Positions 1-13,840 are shown, counted from the first letter of the stretch. The stretch is DNA of 64,000 nucleotides from Patiria pectinifera (GCA_029964075.1 CM057149.1:35298900-35362899), one strand, 5' to 3'. Translations and numbers: made by a program. The notes: generated from the letters alone by a model not told the origin.

Positions 1-145
1 TCCTCAATTCATCAATGATGTTGCACGTGTGTGTCCTCGATTTACACCATAAACCTACTCAAGTATACCTGGGTGTGTGTGGTGTTTTTTCTGAAGCCAA
101 ATGAAAGACCAAGACAATTTTGTTTTCTCTTCCCTAAAATCTCAC

Positions 146-336
146 CCTTGGAATCTGCTCTCCATTCTTGCCAAAGTTCTTTCTGAAGGCCTCCAGGTAG
201 TAGAAGTATCCCGTCTTGGGCTTCTTGATGTGGTCTGTGGGCTTGGGGCGTCTCTTCCTCTTCTGTTTGCCCTCCTTGGGCTTGCGCCCTCTCTTGGCAG
301 GCGCCACCATCAGCTGTTGGTGCTGGTGCATCATAT
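146..336 (-). CDS. HMG-box protein, exon with N-terminal half of the box (partial gene)
   Basis: This exon encodes 63 residues from a double Met (332-334 is the first ATG) to Ile-Pro-Arg. A Gln/His-rich start is followed by a strongly basic stretch (residues about 14-38, rich in Lys/Arg) and then KKPKTGYFYYLEAFRKNF, which fits helix 1 of an HMG-box, a DNA-bending nuclear domain. The exon is bounded by a good acceptor (pyrimidine tract then CAG at 337-339) and a donor (GTGAGA from 145 down), so the box continues in exons beyond the left edge. The exon begins with AT before ATG; joining it to the exon ending ATGG at 12257 gives Met-Asp-Met-Met in frame. I do not recognise the exact family (HMGB, HMGXB or other). 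The HMG call rests on motif reading only; the splice to 12257 is an inference from phase. Confidence 0.6.
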
Positions 337-3300
337 CTGTCGCAAAAGGATTGCAAGAAAAGAAACGGTTATCTTGACTTTATTTCTTACCTACTGACTT
401 ATTATCAGAAAGCTTACTTGGATCAAGTTCGTTTTGGTACGAAACACCCTGTGAAATTATTCCATCTGGCTTGCTGTCATTTAGACGAATCGAGAAATGT
501 AGGTGATTTCTAATGATCAGTCAATTGACATTTAACTATTTTTTTGGAAATAAAGAGTGCTATTGACGAAATCCTGTTTCGTGATCGAAAGGCTGTGCAT
601 TGTTTTTCACTTTTTTTCTCAAAGAAGTAACATCCACTGAGCTAAAACTTCAATGGGTTAGATCGTGAACATTCTTCTTTGGAGTTTGAATGCTGTTATT
701 ATTGGAAAGAAAACAATACACGAGAAGCCATTGATCTTAATGGGTCTTTAATAGCTACATATAAGCAGGCATAAAAATAACAACCAATAATAAGAACTGG
801 CTGAATATTGCTAGCCCAAAAAGCAAACCAGTTCAGGTAGATTTTGTTGATCTGCGCAGAGGAGATTTCAGCAATTGGTTTCAACTACATGTGCATGTGT
901 AATTTTTCTGATTCAGGCTATATATTTTTAAGCTTCATGTACATGTATCAAACTTTGCTGGACTAGCACCAAGGTGTTTGAGGACAATCTAGATGACTAT
1001 TATTTGTAATCAAAATTTTATTTGCTCATCCGCTGATAACGCACAGTAGTTTTTTTCACAGATTTTCTTCGAATTCAAAAAAAAAATGTAAGGCTCACAA
1101 AGCAGTACAATGTTATCTATGTCACATCATGGATGTACTATATACACAACTGTACCACGGACAAGTGTGCATATATTGACATATATGTTTGCACAATACG
1201 GCCGATTTTGTTACTGTGCATGTGCACCGATGTCATACTGGATATAAATGTAAGGACATACATTCTCACATAAACATGTTCCTGCGAGTCAAGATCAACA
1301 CATAACTTAAATTTTCCCTTCGACTCCAGGCGATGCTGCTTCTATAAATCCTAGCTTTTTGCATCTCAATGTGTACTCCAACAGGGAGAATGATTGTAAA
1401 CACTATCAATTTCACAACCCTATTTCGCCCCCCCCCCCCCAGCCAAGCCAGCAGTGTCTACTCATAGGCGTATACATGTAGCGCTTTTCACATAAACTGC
1501 CTAATCATCCACAATACACAGCCCTAGGCCAATTCAATTTGGGCCAAACAAACCAAAATTGCTGTCTTCTATTAGACACATATCGCCACATGCACGTTGA
1601 GTATTTTAAGTTAACAAGACTTTTTATGTTTTTAAAGCTTAATCAATTCGAGTTGATTTGCATAAGCACTTAAAACATCTCAACAGGCTTTTTCAGTACT
1701 TTTTTGTTTAAGTTGTTCACTAATAATTAAAATTAGTGTTAATTAAAACTATTGTTAATTTTAACAGTAAACTTTCAATTCACCGCCGGTTGTGCGCTTA
1801 AAATGTTGCAGTAAAAACCTATCAATTCACAATTTTCATTAGACTACACATATATATGTTGACATACGAAATGTGAAGAGCATCTCAAACACTTAAATTT
1901 ATAAATATATTATAAAAATATATTGCTCCCTATACGTACTGTATGTAGTAAATTATTGCACTGAAAAATGTCAAGGTGACCTGCGATGACCAGCTCAATT
2001 AACAGCATTGGGTGATACCATGAATTTTACATGAGAACTCCGTTAAGTGAAATTGTATTTGCACTACATCTGTAATTCTATGTGAATCCACAACTCGACA
2101 TGTACAAGAAGGTACACTACAATCGTGTATCCTTCAAGGTTTAGCTGTGTGGCACAGTAAATTCATGTTGTAAAAAAAATTCACGGTGATGAAAATACTT
2201 CAATTGTTTCAATGTGAAACGGTAAATTCATGTAACAATTTACATAAATGAACACTTTACAGGTGCTATATATGTAGCTTACAGCCACCGTCCAGTGGTG
2301 AAAATACTAGAATTAACACGTGATGCGAACACTGCAGAGCCATTCTCTGTTGTGGGGCAAAGCTTCACCCTTGGGACTCGAAGCACAGGTACCCCCTCAA
2401 CAAGAGAGTCAGGCCGGCCATTGAATGCCATTGCAAGGCATACCATGCGCTGAGCATTCACGAGATGCTACCAGTTTGTGCGTGGTTTGCGTACTTTACG
2501 TCATACTCGCACAAAACCAGCGCTCACATGCAGTTTGTCCTGCTAACTGGAGCTCCACTGAGCAGTCACAGAGCGCCTCCTTCTGCTCGTAAGCGTCCAC
2601 AAGTTACTGGAGAACACGGGACTGGAAGCTGATCAACGTCTGGTAGTGGCATTTCTTTTTTTGATTCATTTTCATGTTCCGTTGGTATCAAAGCCATACT
2701 GTACGTACCTTGGCCATCATGCATCAACCTCCACACGTCAACCTCAGCATTGCCGTACAGAACCCATCGATCAGTCGCTACAGTTCTCAAATTCTTTCCG
2801 ATGCCTCAGCTCTACCAACAGAGGGCGCCATACAATGCAAACAATGCACATTGTCACAGCACAACCATTGACCATATCACACAGACATGCTGGATCCTTC
2901 ACACTCCGTGTCAATGCTGAACCAACTGTTTCTGACACTCTTCGCGTAAAAATGGCTTCAACACACATGCAGACGCATTAACTACATTCCTCTTTAGAGA
3001 TGCCGCAGGTTACTTGCACATTCGGTTGAACATTGGTCATCATATTCCACAGCCTATGAGCACATGTGTCCTTCACATACTGGCTCATGTACATGTAAGT
3101 AGACCACACAGTACCATCACATCAACTACATGTAGCATCAAGTCTACATGTTTAACCAGCACACACAGGGAGTACCGAGACAAAAAAAATCATCTAATAC
3201 ACACAACCTGTGCAAATTCCAATAGACAGCACAGGAACCGCCTCAAAGTTTCGGAGTGGCCAGAGCCGGGGCCCGTAAATACCAGAGTATAAAATCTCGT

Positions 3301-5252
3301 CAGGTGTTTCATCAGGACCCTACACGTCAAACTTACAAACAGGAAATGGAGACTGGCATGCCAAATACCACTCTTTCACGATCCCCTCGCTACTTAATTA
3401 CCTCATTATTTTTCTGCGGCCTGCGCCGTTCGCCGCCGAGTGTGTCACGGAAAGAAAAACAACTCAGCCTAAAGTTCTGGGAAAATTCTCATTAATATCG
3501 TCTTCTTGTCACAGTAATCAAACCAGAACAGATTTATCCATTGGCGCATTTGCGTTTGTACCGGCGAGTACATAATGTTCACAATCATCCATATAATTAA
3601 ATTCGCAAGAATTCACAAGCACCTTGAACATTACTGACTGTATGCTAGCATCAATAACATTCATCAATTACTTCTTTTTTTATGGTCAACAGACGTTACT
3701 AAAAAAAAATCCAATTATGAATTTTCTATGTAAACTTCCCTTATTAACAAATATAGCACAAAAACTGGCACCGTGCCATACCTGGATGTCATAGATGACG
3801 GGCTGTACTTGACCTGCATAAATTATGCAAATTAACCCATTGTTCACAGTAACAAAAACAAAGTCAACATCTGTATCGCTTTGTAATTCGGGCTTGCGAT
3901 ATGCTTGCTTTCGGAACTGAGAGTCTTAGTTCTGAGATAAAACGTCCATATATACAAAACCGATGAAAGTTAGTTTCTCTTAAATCACTGTCTGGTAAAA
4001 CAAAGTGAACAGGCAGACAAAGCGGTAATATACAAAATTACAACATTGCCTGGCAGCGTTTTGGGACTTCTGTTTATTTTCACAATATTTGTTGAACCAT
4101 GTGTAGTGTACATTACAGACCAATCTCGGCACGCGGTCAATCCTATCGCGAAGGCCCCTTTCAATGGCGAAAGCATTGTGTTATCTGTTCAGATGATCAG
4201 TCATAAGGCAGTTGCTTTGTCGTAGCGTGAAGTTAACAATGGTTTCTCCATTGAAGGGGGCCTCATGAGTTGACAGTGTTGACTGTGATCATCTATATGG
4301 GCAATTCCATGAGAATGTGGACATGGCTTAAAACTGGAACATTTATGAAAATCTTCAGAACTGTAAGCATCACAATCTCGCACGTGGTCTCAAATTAAAG
4401 GGGACAACACCACCTTTCATTTGAGTAATGTGGCAGAGTGTTGGAATATGGTTACATTTATTTATTTTTTGTAAAAAAAACCTGTTTTGGGGCTTAATTT
4501 ATGGAGTTTAAGTAGTCGTTTTGGCACCTTGATTTTAAATGCAAAATGCAAGTGTTATTGTGAGTTTTTGTTTTTAAGGAAGAGAAAAAGTTTCACATTT
4601 TATGCCAAAAGAGTTTTTTTGTTTGATTATTAGTATCTTAAATGTTAAACTTGTACCAAAGATGGGCGGAAAAACTGTAACGTGAGTTATGTAACACGAG
4701 TTACCAAAATATATCAGTCTAGAGATTTTATGATTGATTATTTTCTTAATAATTGCACAGGTAGAATATGACTTATACCCTAATTATGTAAGGGCACTAA
4801 AAAGAATTTTCCATCAGTGCACAAGCTTTCAAATGCAAGGTATTTTAATTTTGTCCATGTCCTTTTTGTGCAACGGGAGTTACCGATAAAAAACGTATTG
4901 CCAAACCAACAGAACTTTATTATTTTGTTGACCTTTTATTTTGTAGCTTAATCAATAAATATTATGGGATCTGTTGTGAGAAAAGCCCACCCAGAATGCT
5001 TTGACTTTATAGAATAACAGCACAGAATTGACTACATCAAAATGCAATGCGAGTTACCGTGGAATGGCCCTTATGATCTGTATACATGTATATGTACACA
5101 CAGGAATGCGAGTGGACTCCGGCATTTTGGCCTGAATTTGAGGTATATACACAAATGGTGCTAATATGTTATTTTTAATTTCAAAATTAAAGCCAGAAAT
5201 CAGGCAATAATAGGACTCACATGTACAATGTACATTCCTGTATACAATTTAC
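337..5252. other. Non-coding, probable intron of the HMG-box gene
   Basis: No convincing gene. The stretch is AT-rich with short CATGTACATGT words and a C-run at about 1428-1440. Positions about 430-690 are a diverged copy of a dispersed repeat also seen at 21575-21960; both share a CCTGTGAAATTATTC-type opening and a GAGCT-AAACTTCA block. Around 4680-5060 the word GAGTTACC recurs three times without a clear unit. Confidence 0.5.
430..690 (+). repeat. Dispersed repeat family A, copy 1
   Basis: Collinear similarity to 21575-21960: both contain CCTGTGAAATTATTC then TCTGGC and TCATTT, and about 150-350 bases later a GAGCT-AAACTTCA-GGTTAG block followed by GATCGTGAAC or GATTGTGAAC. Ends are not defined. 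Confidence 0.4.
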
Positions 5253-5740
5253 TTAAAGGTACTATACAACTTTTGCTTTTGCTGTTATTTTCAGAAATGG
5301 ATTGATTTTGGGTTTGTATTTTATAGCAAATCTTGTTACACTGACTTGTTTTGAATTTTGGGACCATCCGTCATCAAGAAAAAAATGTTGTTCTTGAAGT
5401 CTGGTTCCCTGACACTGGAATTGTCAGGTCAGAGAACCAGACTAGCTGGCTGCACCCGTTCCTGGATGTGTAAACAATTGCAAACTCAAAGATGTGGACT
5501 AACTAAATTTGGTAAATTAGGGGCATTATTTGTAAAAAGTCAGTTTTTCCAACGATGGTCGGCTGACCATCATTCGAAATTGGTACAAAAATTCAATTCT
5601 TCTTGAAAATGACAGCACACCAGGTGCCATGATTTCACAGGGTTTCTGAGACTATTATTCACTGACAGTCAAGTAAGGTATTTCACAATAATTTGGTAGT
5701 TTTGTTTTTTGATGTTTGCAAATGTTGTAATTACCTTTTA
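5253..5740 (+). mobile_element. TTAA-type MITE, copy A (diverged)
   Basis: Starts TTAAAGG with CTATACAAC and TTTGCTTTTGCTG, ends GCAAATGTTGTAATTACCTTTTA. It is collinear with the copies at 20730-21263 and 22618-23125, including the internal block where the clean copies have a GCTGG...CCAGC hairpin (here about 5548-5577, degraded). The right end has lost TTAA, so this is the oldest-looking full-length copy. No coding capacity. Confidence 0.65.
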
Positions 5741-7425
5741 GTGGACTACAGTGACCGCAGAAAATTTGAAAGAAAAAAACCCATTGATGCGCATGATCAA
5801 AATCGACTTGCGCCCTGACCACGGACCGACAATTTTGAGCCTAAAAGGAAGTAAATTTTGCCTATGGGACAGCTTAGCAGGATTAAGTCCCAAAACACTT
5901 TGAAAATGGATTTTTAATTCCTTTTACTATTTCTAAATTTCATTATTCATTTATTTTGTTAGTTATTTTTTGTTGGAATGGGGGGAGGGGGGAGGGTTTC
6001 CCGAGTGACTTTTTGCTTTACATGTGCCTTATTATTAGCCTTGCATATCACTTAACAGTCCTTCAAAAATCAGCCCTTGCCTTGACTGACTGGGCCAAGG
6101 AAAAATCTTTCCCCTTCATCCTAGCCAACTGTCGAATGATTAATTACGTTTCTTATCTCTCCGATGTTTACTGAATCCACCGACAAATTTAACCTCCTTC
6201 ATTACTATATTCTGATCCAAGTCAGAAAGCAGTTGCGGAATGTTCACATTAGAATGTTCACTTCCTGTCAATTTCAACAAGAAAATCGAAGCGTCCCGAA
6301 ATGTTTTTCATGGGACCGATTGTTTCAGCACAAGTATCCGTCCAATTCAAAAAGGCTGGAGCCACTCTGCCTATAATACAATCGAGCCGACTGGGCCCAC
6401 AGTCCCACGATTTTGCATCAGAATCAACTGAGTAAACAAAACAGGGACTGCAGACTCCAATATCTGCGGTAGAAAAAGGTCGGGTAATAGGAATGGGCAA
6501 TCACGCTCCGCTCTGTGCACGTTCTATCCCAACTCTGTAACACTATAGCGCAGAATCGTCGTAACGCGATACTATAAAGTAATTCACTGGATTATTTTTG
6601 CTGGCTGTCTTAATATTGTGTGGCTGTTTCATGCGCGGGGAGGCAGGCAGCACAATGCCTGATTTATAATTATGTGTGTGTCTGCTGCATAATGGTACTG
6701 GAAACAGCTGTTGGGTGGCAGAGGCAGCACTAATTCAGGAGATTAAAGTCTGCCAGTGAGCAACATGGAAAAATTTAGCGTCACTTTCAAGTATGGATTA
6801 TTGGGAGGGTGAGTCACCCCTGAAATGACCTATAGATGTTTCCTGTTATAAAGATAGGTAAGGAATGATCCAATTGCAGGAGGGGAACCATTCCTACCTT
6901 TGCTTACAGTAAATTAACAACCCCTTTTATAACCTTTTTATAAAACTTGAAAACACTCCATGAAGACCTGTGTCCCAAACCTCAATAATCATACTGTTGT
7001 GCGCTATAAACACCACCACAGACAATAAACAATGCCCATTCTTGAGTGCACTTAACAATGTTCTTCCTGTCGAAAATCACACAAATAACCAAGTTGTAAA
7101 ACCTGTGGATGAACCGCAAGCATTTTCGTTCAACATAAAATGTTAATCCATGCATGCTTCCATTCAGACAACTGGTGTACTTTTTCTTTGATTTTTTAGG
7201 GACTTTTTTTTTCAAGGAATATAAAGATGGACATGTTTGTAAACAATGTCAAGCAACAGGTTTTGTATTTGTTGTATACATTATGTAGGTGGTAGGTCGG
7301 AGGCATCAAATGAAATCTTCAAATATTTTTCACAAGCGCTCTGGGTTTTTTTTTTAACAAATGTTCAGCAAAGTATAGCGATGTAAGCAGGGTGGGTGCA
7401 GAGTGCTAGTGCTACGGGCTAGAGA
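5741..7425. other. Non-coding stretch
   Basis: No gene recognised. Positions about 5785-5835 resemble part of the dispersed repeat at about 46595-46650 (shared GCGCATGAT-AAAATCGAC and GACCGAC). The rest shows no structure I can support. Confidence 0.35.
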
Positions 7426-7770
7426 TTTTAGAAGCAAAATCGAGATGATGAGGGAATCAATATCGGGACAGTGAAACACCGCCATCCTGTAGGTTCAATC
7501 GTATGTCCAGCAAATGTGTAGGGATGGAGAGCACCACCTATTGTCCAATAATGTCCATTATTGTCTGTTCGGACAGCAACTCCTATTTAAGCTAAGGGCT
7601 TCAGATTGTAAAAGCAAAATCGGGATGCTGATAGAAGCAAATCTGGGACGGTGAAACTGCCCTTCTGTAGGAAAAATCGTGTCCATCTGCAAACTTTGCA
7701 AGGATGAAGAGTGCCACCTATTGTCCGATAGTGTCCATTATAGTCTGTTTGGAACAGAACCTCCTGCAAA
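7425..7770 (+). repeat. Tandem duplication, two copies, period about 180 bp
   Basis: Copy 1 begins at AAGCAAAATCGAGATGATGA (about 7432) and copy 2 at AAGCAAAATCGGGATGCTGA (about 7612). Both continue collinearly through CCACCTATTGTCC and GTCTGTT-GGAACAG-type blocks. No coding sense. Confidence 0.7.
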
Positions 7771-10700
7771 CAGATGGTGTCCATCCTCTCTGACTCTCCC
7801 GGGTCCCCCCTTTTATTTTGCAAAGAGCGGATGTCGGGGAAAAATCTTGTTTACCTTTAAAAATCTGTAGGCTTGCTTCCCGGTAATTACCAATGTTCCT
7901 ACATGTCTTTAATGTGGATGAGCCTTAATACGGTACTTTCGCAAAGGAAGTGCAAATTAAAAAAAAACTTCGTCTTAATCTGTGCACTTTGGATTATTTG
8001 TTCAATTACCTTGCATTTTCTTTGTGCTTTGGTTACTGCGTCTCAACATGATCCTTTAATGTATAACTCTAAAAGCACGCAAACAACCATCCCCCCCCCC
8101 CACAAATTGTTTCACTAATGATTGCTTTCTTTGCTTTGCTAGCCAATCGATGTAACCTTTCAATGTAGTTCTCGGGCTGTTCTCAGAAGCATTTAATTTT
8201 TCAATTAAATTCTTACACAAAGTTGAGTTTTGTGAAGTTTTAATTCCCCCCCCCCCAAAAAAAACAGGGGGGGGGAGGGGGAATGCAACACACTTGACAT
8301 AGTTTCAAATTTTATATTTGTGGGATTGAACTATGCCCCCCCCCCTCTTTTCTATCCACACCCCCCTCCCAATAAAAGGTACAAAAATTAAGGGAAGATA
8401 AATCTCCCAATTCTATATTTCATAGCTCCCACTTTTCGGATCATTACTGTTTTCAAACCAGACCAACATAATAAACACGTTCAAAAGGGCAGTTCAACAA
8501 ACCTTAGACAAATCTGGTCACACAATAACAACGCAGAACTTGCAGTACACAACACACCGAGGCATATAATCTACCGATCTGATATTTATAGATGGGGAAA
8601 AAAAAAACTGGGCCTGAATAGAGCCTTGTGTCCCTTTGATTGGTTAGACTTTGTGCAGGATTGTGGTCATGACCCCTGTGACATTCAGAACAAAGACTAC
8701 ACAGTGCTGGGCCTGCCAGTTACATTTGACCCCCCCATGTATTCATTCACTCCGTTCAGTGCCACTCTGCGTTTTTACTGCAACACATTAAACCGGTCTA
8801 TTGTGTACACCCGGTCTGGGGTGGGAACTCAGGTCTGGGGTGGGAACTCAGGACGGGTGAAGGTTAACTGAAAGATTTCTGGGAATTAGTCCTCAATATA
8901 AAAACTGTAAATATAACTGAAGTAAATCTGGTGCCATATTTTCAAGCAGCAATCCCACAAAATGGCTTGAATGTCATGTACAAATACAATCAAGTACAGT
9001 AACACACGTCATGTGCTCCGTGTTTTTAAATCAGTTTTGAGGTTTGGATTCCAGTGAAATTTAAATAACCACAACATGGGGTCCACACAAATTGTTCAGA
9101 ATAGTGGTCATTTGTTTTAAGTGATTTTAGACCATCGATGCTAAGTCTTGGTGTCTCATGGCCGAATCTTGGGGATATTGGTGTTTGTTACAGCAGCATC
9201 CAACCCTACCGTAATCTCTTTTTTGATTGCAAATGACTTTTAAGTTTAATGTTAATAGCCTGAGAAATATAACTTAGATAAAAAGTGATGATTGCTAATT
9301 ACAACCCTAACTCCCTAGGGGGTGTGCAAAATCATATCGAAATTGGAGGATTCAGGACTGTTAGGGTTTGCGGTTCCGTGATATTTCAAATTTAACTTGG
9401 AAAAATAGATTTGTTGGCTTTTTCAATTGCTAGTTTACTAGCAATATAAAATTATTCACTTTGAATGAGACATCGAATGAAAAACTTCACTGAATGAAAA
9501 ACTGAAAAACTGTGGATTTGATTTCTTTACAAAATTTGAATTTTTGGTGGCCCATGAGCATTTTCTTTTTAAATTTTACAGTATCTAGACCATCAGGTGA
9601 GACACCATTGTTTAAAAGTGACTGACCTTTCCTTCAAATGGCACGGATGAGATGGCAATTTATGGAACGGTCTGAAAATAGGACAAACTGGAATACATTC
9701 ATGTTACATTCTCTGAAAATGGTTCTTATTAGCTCAATAGGTCTGATTTCAGACAAAAATCTGAAAGATCTCGTGTTTCACAAACACTGAGAGACTTTTA
9801 CCTGCAGTAAAATCTTCCATTAGCAGAAAATTGCCACCTCTCTTAGATATTTTTTGTGTGTCATTGTGTGAAGAGGGCTTTATGTATGCATTTCCATTCA
9901 CTAGCCCAGCGTGCCGAAAATGCTCCTTCAATAAAACTCCATTCTACTATGATTACAAAAACATCCTGAAGACTATGTGTCACAGTAGGTCAAATGTGAA
10001 AGCTGCCCGAAACATCACAACATTACATACAAATCTAGTTTCTGACAGACAAAAGCCTTAACACGCATTGGTTGCATAGGACTTATTGACACTGACTCCT
10101 CTTATTGTGTCAATCATACTATCAATTGAGACAAAAATTACAATTATGTTTCACTCAACGGGCATGGTTGCAATGGTTTAGAATTGTTCTGAAACTGCAC
10201 ATAGTAGCTACAAAACCAATACAGCCTTTTGGGCTTTCTTTTTAATGTAGGGTATAATTTGCAAATCATGATAACAAAACATACATTTGAACTGCTTAAT
10301 AAATGGTTTGTTGAATTTGTAGAAGTATTTTTGTGTGTGAGCCTTTAACCAGAGTAGCTTCTTTTTTTTTAACAACATGTGTGTTAATATTTGCTGTATA
10401 AAACAGAAAAACATTTTTGGTGCTTCCAGTTCCGTCCTAGACGTGAAATTTTAATTCCAAATGTGTACTGAAATTTTCAGATTTCTAAGGAGGGACTTAA
10501 ACCTCAGTCCACACCCAATCTATAGGCCTTATTCACGAGTCGGCCATATTAATTTGAAAGCGAGGTAAAATCTTCATTTTTGGAACTTGCAAATAGAAAT
10601 GAAAGCAACAAAATAAAGTAAATTACAAATTGATAGGCCTACCAGTCTGCTCTGATGAATAATTTAAAATATGTGAATATTATACACAAACGTTTTAAGC

Positions 10701-12256
10701 CACATATAAAATAAAATTGGAAAGTGAGGCATGGAACGTATAAATAGTCTGGCACCATCCCTTCCAATAGTGTACAATTTATAAAATCCCAACGTCTATT
10801 GCTGCAGAGAAAACTTTACATCAACTTTAGCATGAACCCCCCCAAAAAACCAGTCGACCATCAAAGTCCGAAAAAGCTATGATTGAAAAGTACTAAACCT
10901 GTTGCCAGCAGACAAATCTTATGGAACTTTATACACTTGAAAAACATCCAATGGTTATTTTACTTTCCACACGTTTCATGGTGAAAAACAACCTCTCTTT
11001 CAGGTTATTCAACAATATTTTTAAAAAAAATTTGGAGTCTTGAGGGATAGGTTAATTTCACTGGATACAAATTTAAGTAAATTGCATCTCCATTCAATCA
11101 CTTACATCAAAAATCATAACTGTTAATTTTCTTGAACACTCTGGCAAATCAATGCATGCATTTCTTTGGCGTTCTTGTGATATTAGTTTTGTTGTGACAA
11201 ACAGTCACCGACATTTCATGAATCAAACAGGTTGTTCGGTAAAGAAGAATGAAAAGACAAAAACAAAAGCGACTAATTCATCTCAAGTAAAGATACTGCT
11301 GTGGGTTACTCAAAGTTTGAAATAAAAAATTGTCTGGCGCAAGTACAAAAAAAATCAGTTTTGTACAACCAACTTTTTATACAGCTAGCTGCAGTAATCA
11401 TAATGCCGCATGAGATGGAACGTGAAAACTGAACTCGAGCACACGTGAGTCATGCACGTAAAAAAATAATCCAATAAATTATTAATTGCAAAATTAGATT
11501 TTAATACATTTCGGTGAAAAATATGAATAAGCCCAAGAAATACATCCACTATTAAGAAATAAAAAAAACAGAAAAATGGGTCCAAATATACATAACCTGA
11601 GATGACTTTATACAATGAATGTCTTTAATTGTATCCTCTTTTGAAACAAATAACATTTCTCTTCAACAATCGTTTCTAGAAATGACAGTCATTTTTCACA
11701 ATCTCGGGCTGCTGCACACAGAACTGGCCCAGCGCTTGTATTGTGCTTGTTGTATAAAAAAAAAAAATAGCACAAGCCTTTGTACATATACATATAGCGG
11801 AAAGGAGCAACGCTGATTGGTCAACGCGCAGCTGTCATGAGTCATATAGCGTTGTGTGTAGAGTCTATGGCGTTTTAGCATCAGGCATGGCGCCCTGTGC
11901 CCAAACAAAGGAACACAAAGAAAGCCTATTTCTCTTCTTATTTTGAGCGATCTAATGTTGTTCTTTATCCTCCGAACTCTTCCCACGTGTTTCCCTATCG
12001 TTACCGCAATCCCATCGAGGACCTAAAGAAGTGCATAGGAGGGTTCTTGGCAGTGGGAAAGGGTGTGAAAAGGCCGGGGAAATGCTGGAGTTTGAGCAAG
12101 ATCGAGGCAGATCTGATGGCGGTGGCGCGCGGCGCAAGGAAAAACATCCAGCCCCTTCGCCATATCCCCGATTCTCCGCACGCTCGAAGCTACCTCGCCG
12201 AAAAAAACTGAAATCACAAAGGAATAAACAACCCCAGAAACATCGCTGCAACTTAC
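7771..12256. other. Non-coding, probable HMG-gene intron; low-complexity C/G tracts
   Basis: No gene supported. It holds C- and G-homopolymer clusters at about 8089-8101, 8246-8280 and 8335-8370; the 8246-8280 cluster (C-run, A-run, G-run between AATTCC and GGAAT) could fold into a hairpin. A 19-bp word, GGTCTGGGGTGGGAACTCA, is duplicated at about 8812-8850. Confidence 0.4.
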
Positions 12257-12550
12257 CCATCCTGACGGTTTCCAGCTGAAAACTCCACAGAGACAAACAG
12301 TGGAATAGGCAAGCTCTGTCTTGCTGAGGATCTGGCTTTTGTTCAGCTTTGTTGCCGATCAAAATCGGGTTGTTTTCGCTGAAGCTAGAAGACGAAGAGC
12401 AAGGCCGAGCGCGATATCGGGCAACAAAACATTCCGCTGGACCTGTCACGGACGACACAGATTTGGCACAGCGCCCTCTGCTGCTTATGGGGCTTATTAA
12501 AATAAAGGGCTGCACTGATTTATTTACAAACTTTTTTTGGGCAACTTCCA
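12257..12550 (-). other. Probable first exon and promoter region of the HMG-box gene (contains start codon)
   Basis: On the minus strand an ATG at 12258-12260 in strong context (A at -3, G at +4) is followed after one base by a consensus donor GTAAGT (12256-12251). The exon therefore ends ATGG, phase 1. That is the phase needed by the exon at 146-336, which starts with AT before its own ATG. The sequence upstream of the ATG (higher coordinates) is GC- and CpG-richer than its surroundings and carries a CTCF-like GCAGAGGGCGCTG at about 12468-12483. The transcription start is not visible, so the upper bound is approximate. The intron would be about 11.9 kb. A 199-codon minus-strand frame runs across this exon and its donor but resembles no protein family. 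Confidence 0.5.
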
Positions 12551-13481
12551 TTTTGCAAAGAAAAACATGATGCTATTATGAGCGGCGCTGTAATTTACTA
12601 TTCACAATTCACTTCTAGGAATTCCACAGAGCTATTAAACTACAAGTTCTATTCCAAATTTGTTTTCCCTAATTCTTTTAATTCTTTTTCTTTAAATTAT
12701 TTCCAAATGGTGGTTAACTGGCTTATAGATTTTTAAATACCTTTTTTTTTTAATTTTGGGGAACAAAACAACATAAAAAGTGACAAGCAAAGACCATATA
12801 ATTTCAAGAAAATCCTTTATTTTTCAGATTTAATGATGGCAAGCAACTTAAACGAGTTACATAAAATTGTTAAAAGGTACAAGGAAGCTACTTCAAGCAA
12901 AGTAAGAATGTGGAGGCATTTGTTGTATATTGTTCGTGATTTGATTAAACTTTTTAAAAACAAACGTTTTGTTTGCAAACTTGACAAAATCAGTGATGTT
13001 GAGTTGAAGTCGATGAGGAGACTATCCTGTCCCTCTTCCCCCCCCCCAAAAAAAAACACACCAAAATCATACATCTTCCCCCCCACCCCTTAAAAAAAAA
13101 AAAAAATTGCAAAATGTTTTCCCCATAAAACAAAGTTATACGAGGTGGTTCTAAAACCAAGCGTCTCGCCCCTTTTCTTTTTGATATTTTAAAAGAGTGA
13201 CTAATCAGGGCCAGACTGCTTGGTGTGCATTGTATGGTGGCAATGGCAAGGGGCAGTATAATGCGGATGAGAGGGCCCTGATCAGTGTAGAAATAATTGT
13301 GGGTAGTAATGAGGGTGGAATTGTATGAACTGCTAAATGCTAATAATTATAGAAATATTACATTGAATTGCAGTGTGACCATGGAGTGAAGACTCAAATG
13401 TCCCTCAATTAAGCTTGGAGGATGTGATCTGAAAATGAAAAACTGAACTTGCTATGTGACCTTTAATTGAGACCAATTTAA

Positions 13482-13840
13482 CATTTTCAGGCTATTTCAT
13501 AACTTGACCTCAGATGACCTTTGACCTTGGTACATGACATTTTGACATGATATGTAGGTTGCCATGTTGCATCTATGACCCAAATTTGTTTTAATTGGAC
13601 TTGTAACTTTTGAAAGACACAAATTTTACATTTTCAGCCATTTTACAACTTGACCTCAGATGACCTTTGACCTTGGTGTGTGACCTTTGACATCATCATC
13701 ATATGAAGGTTGCCATGTTGTATCTAGTTTGACTCAAGTTTGGTTCCAATTTGATTTCGACATTTCAAATGACACAAATTTTACATCTGCAGGATATTTT
13801 ACTAGACCTCAGATGAACTTTGACCTTGGTTTGTGAAAGC
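13482..13840 (+). repeat. Tandem repeat, about 150-bp unit, carrying DR1 hexamer pairs
   Basis: Two and a half units start at about 13482, 13629 and 13784 (periods 147 and 155). Each contains ACCTCAGATGACCTTTGACCTT. The word TGACCTTTGACCT at 13515-13527 and 13661-13673 is a perfect direct repeat of the AGGTCA half-site with 1-base spacing on the minus strand; unit 3 (13814-13826) has one mismatch. Confidence 0.8.

Noticed and set aside
11952..12551. 199-codon minus-strand frame
   Set aside because: It crosses the GTAAGT donor and start codon of the proposed HMG exon, is low in family-like features and is best explained by CpG-rich 5' UTR and intron.
12833..13093. 86-codon plus-strand frame with a helical, Lys-rich start
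   Set aside because: It ends in C-run and A-run low complexity, with no family resemblance or splice context.
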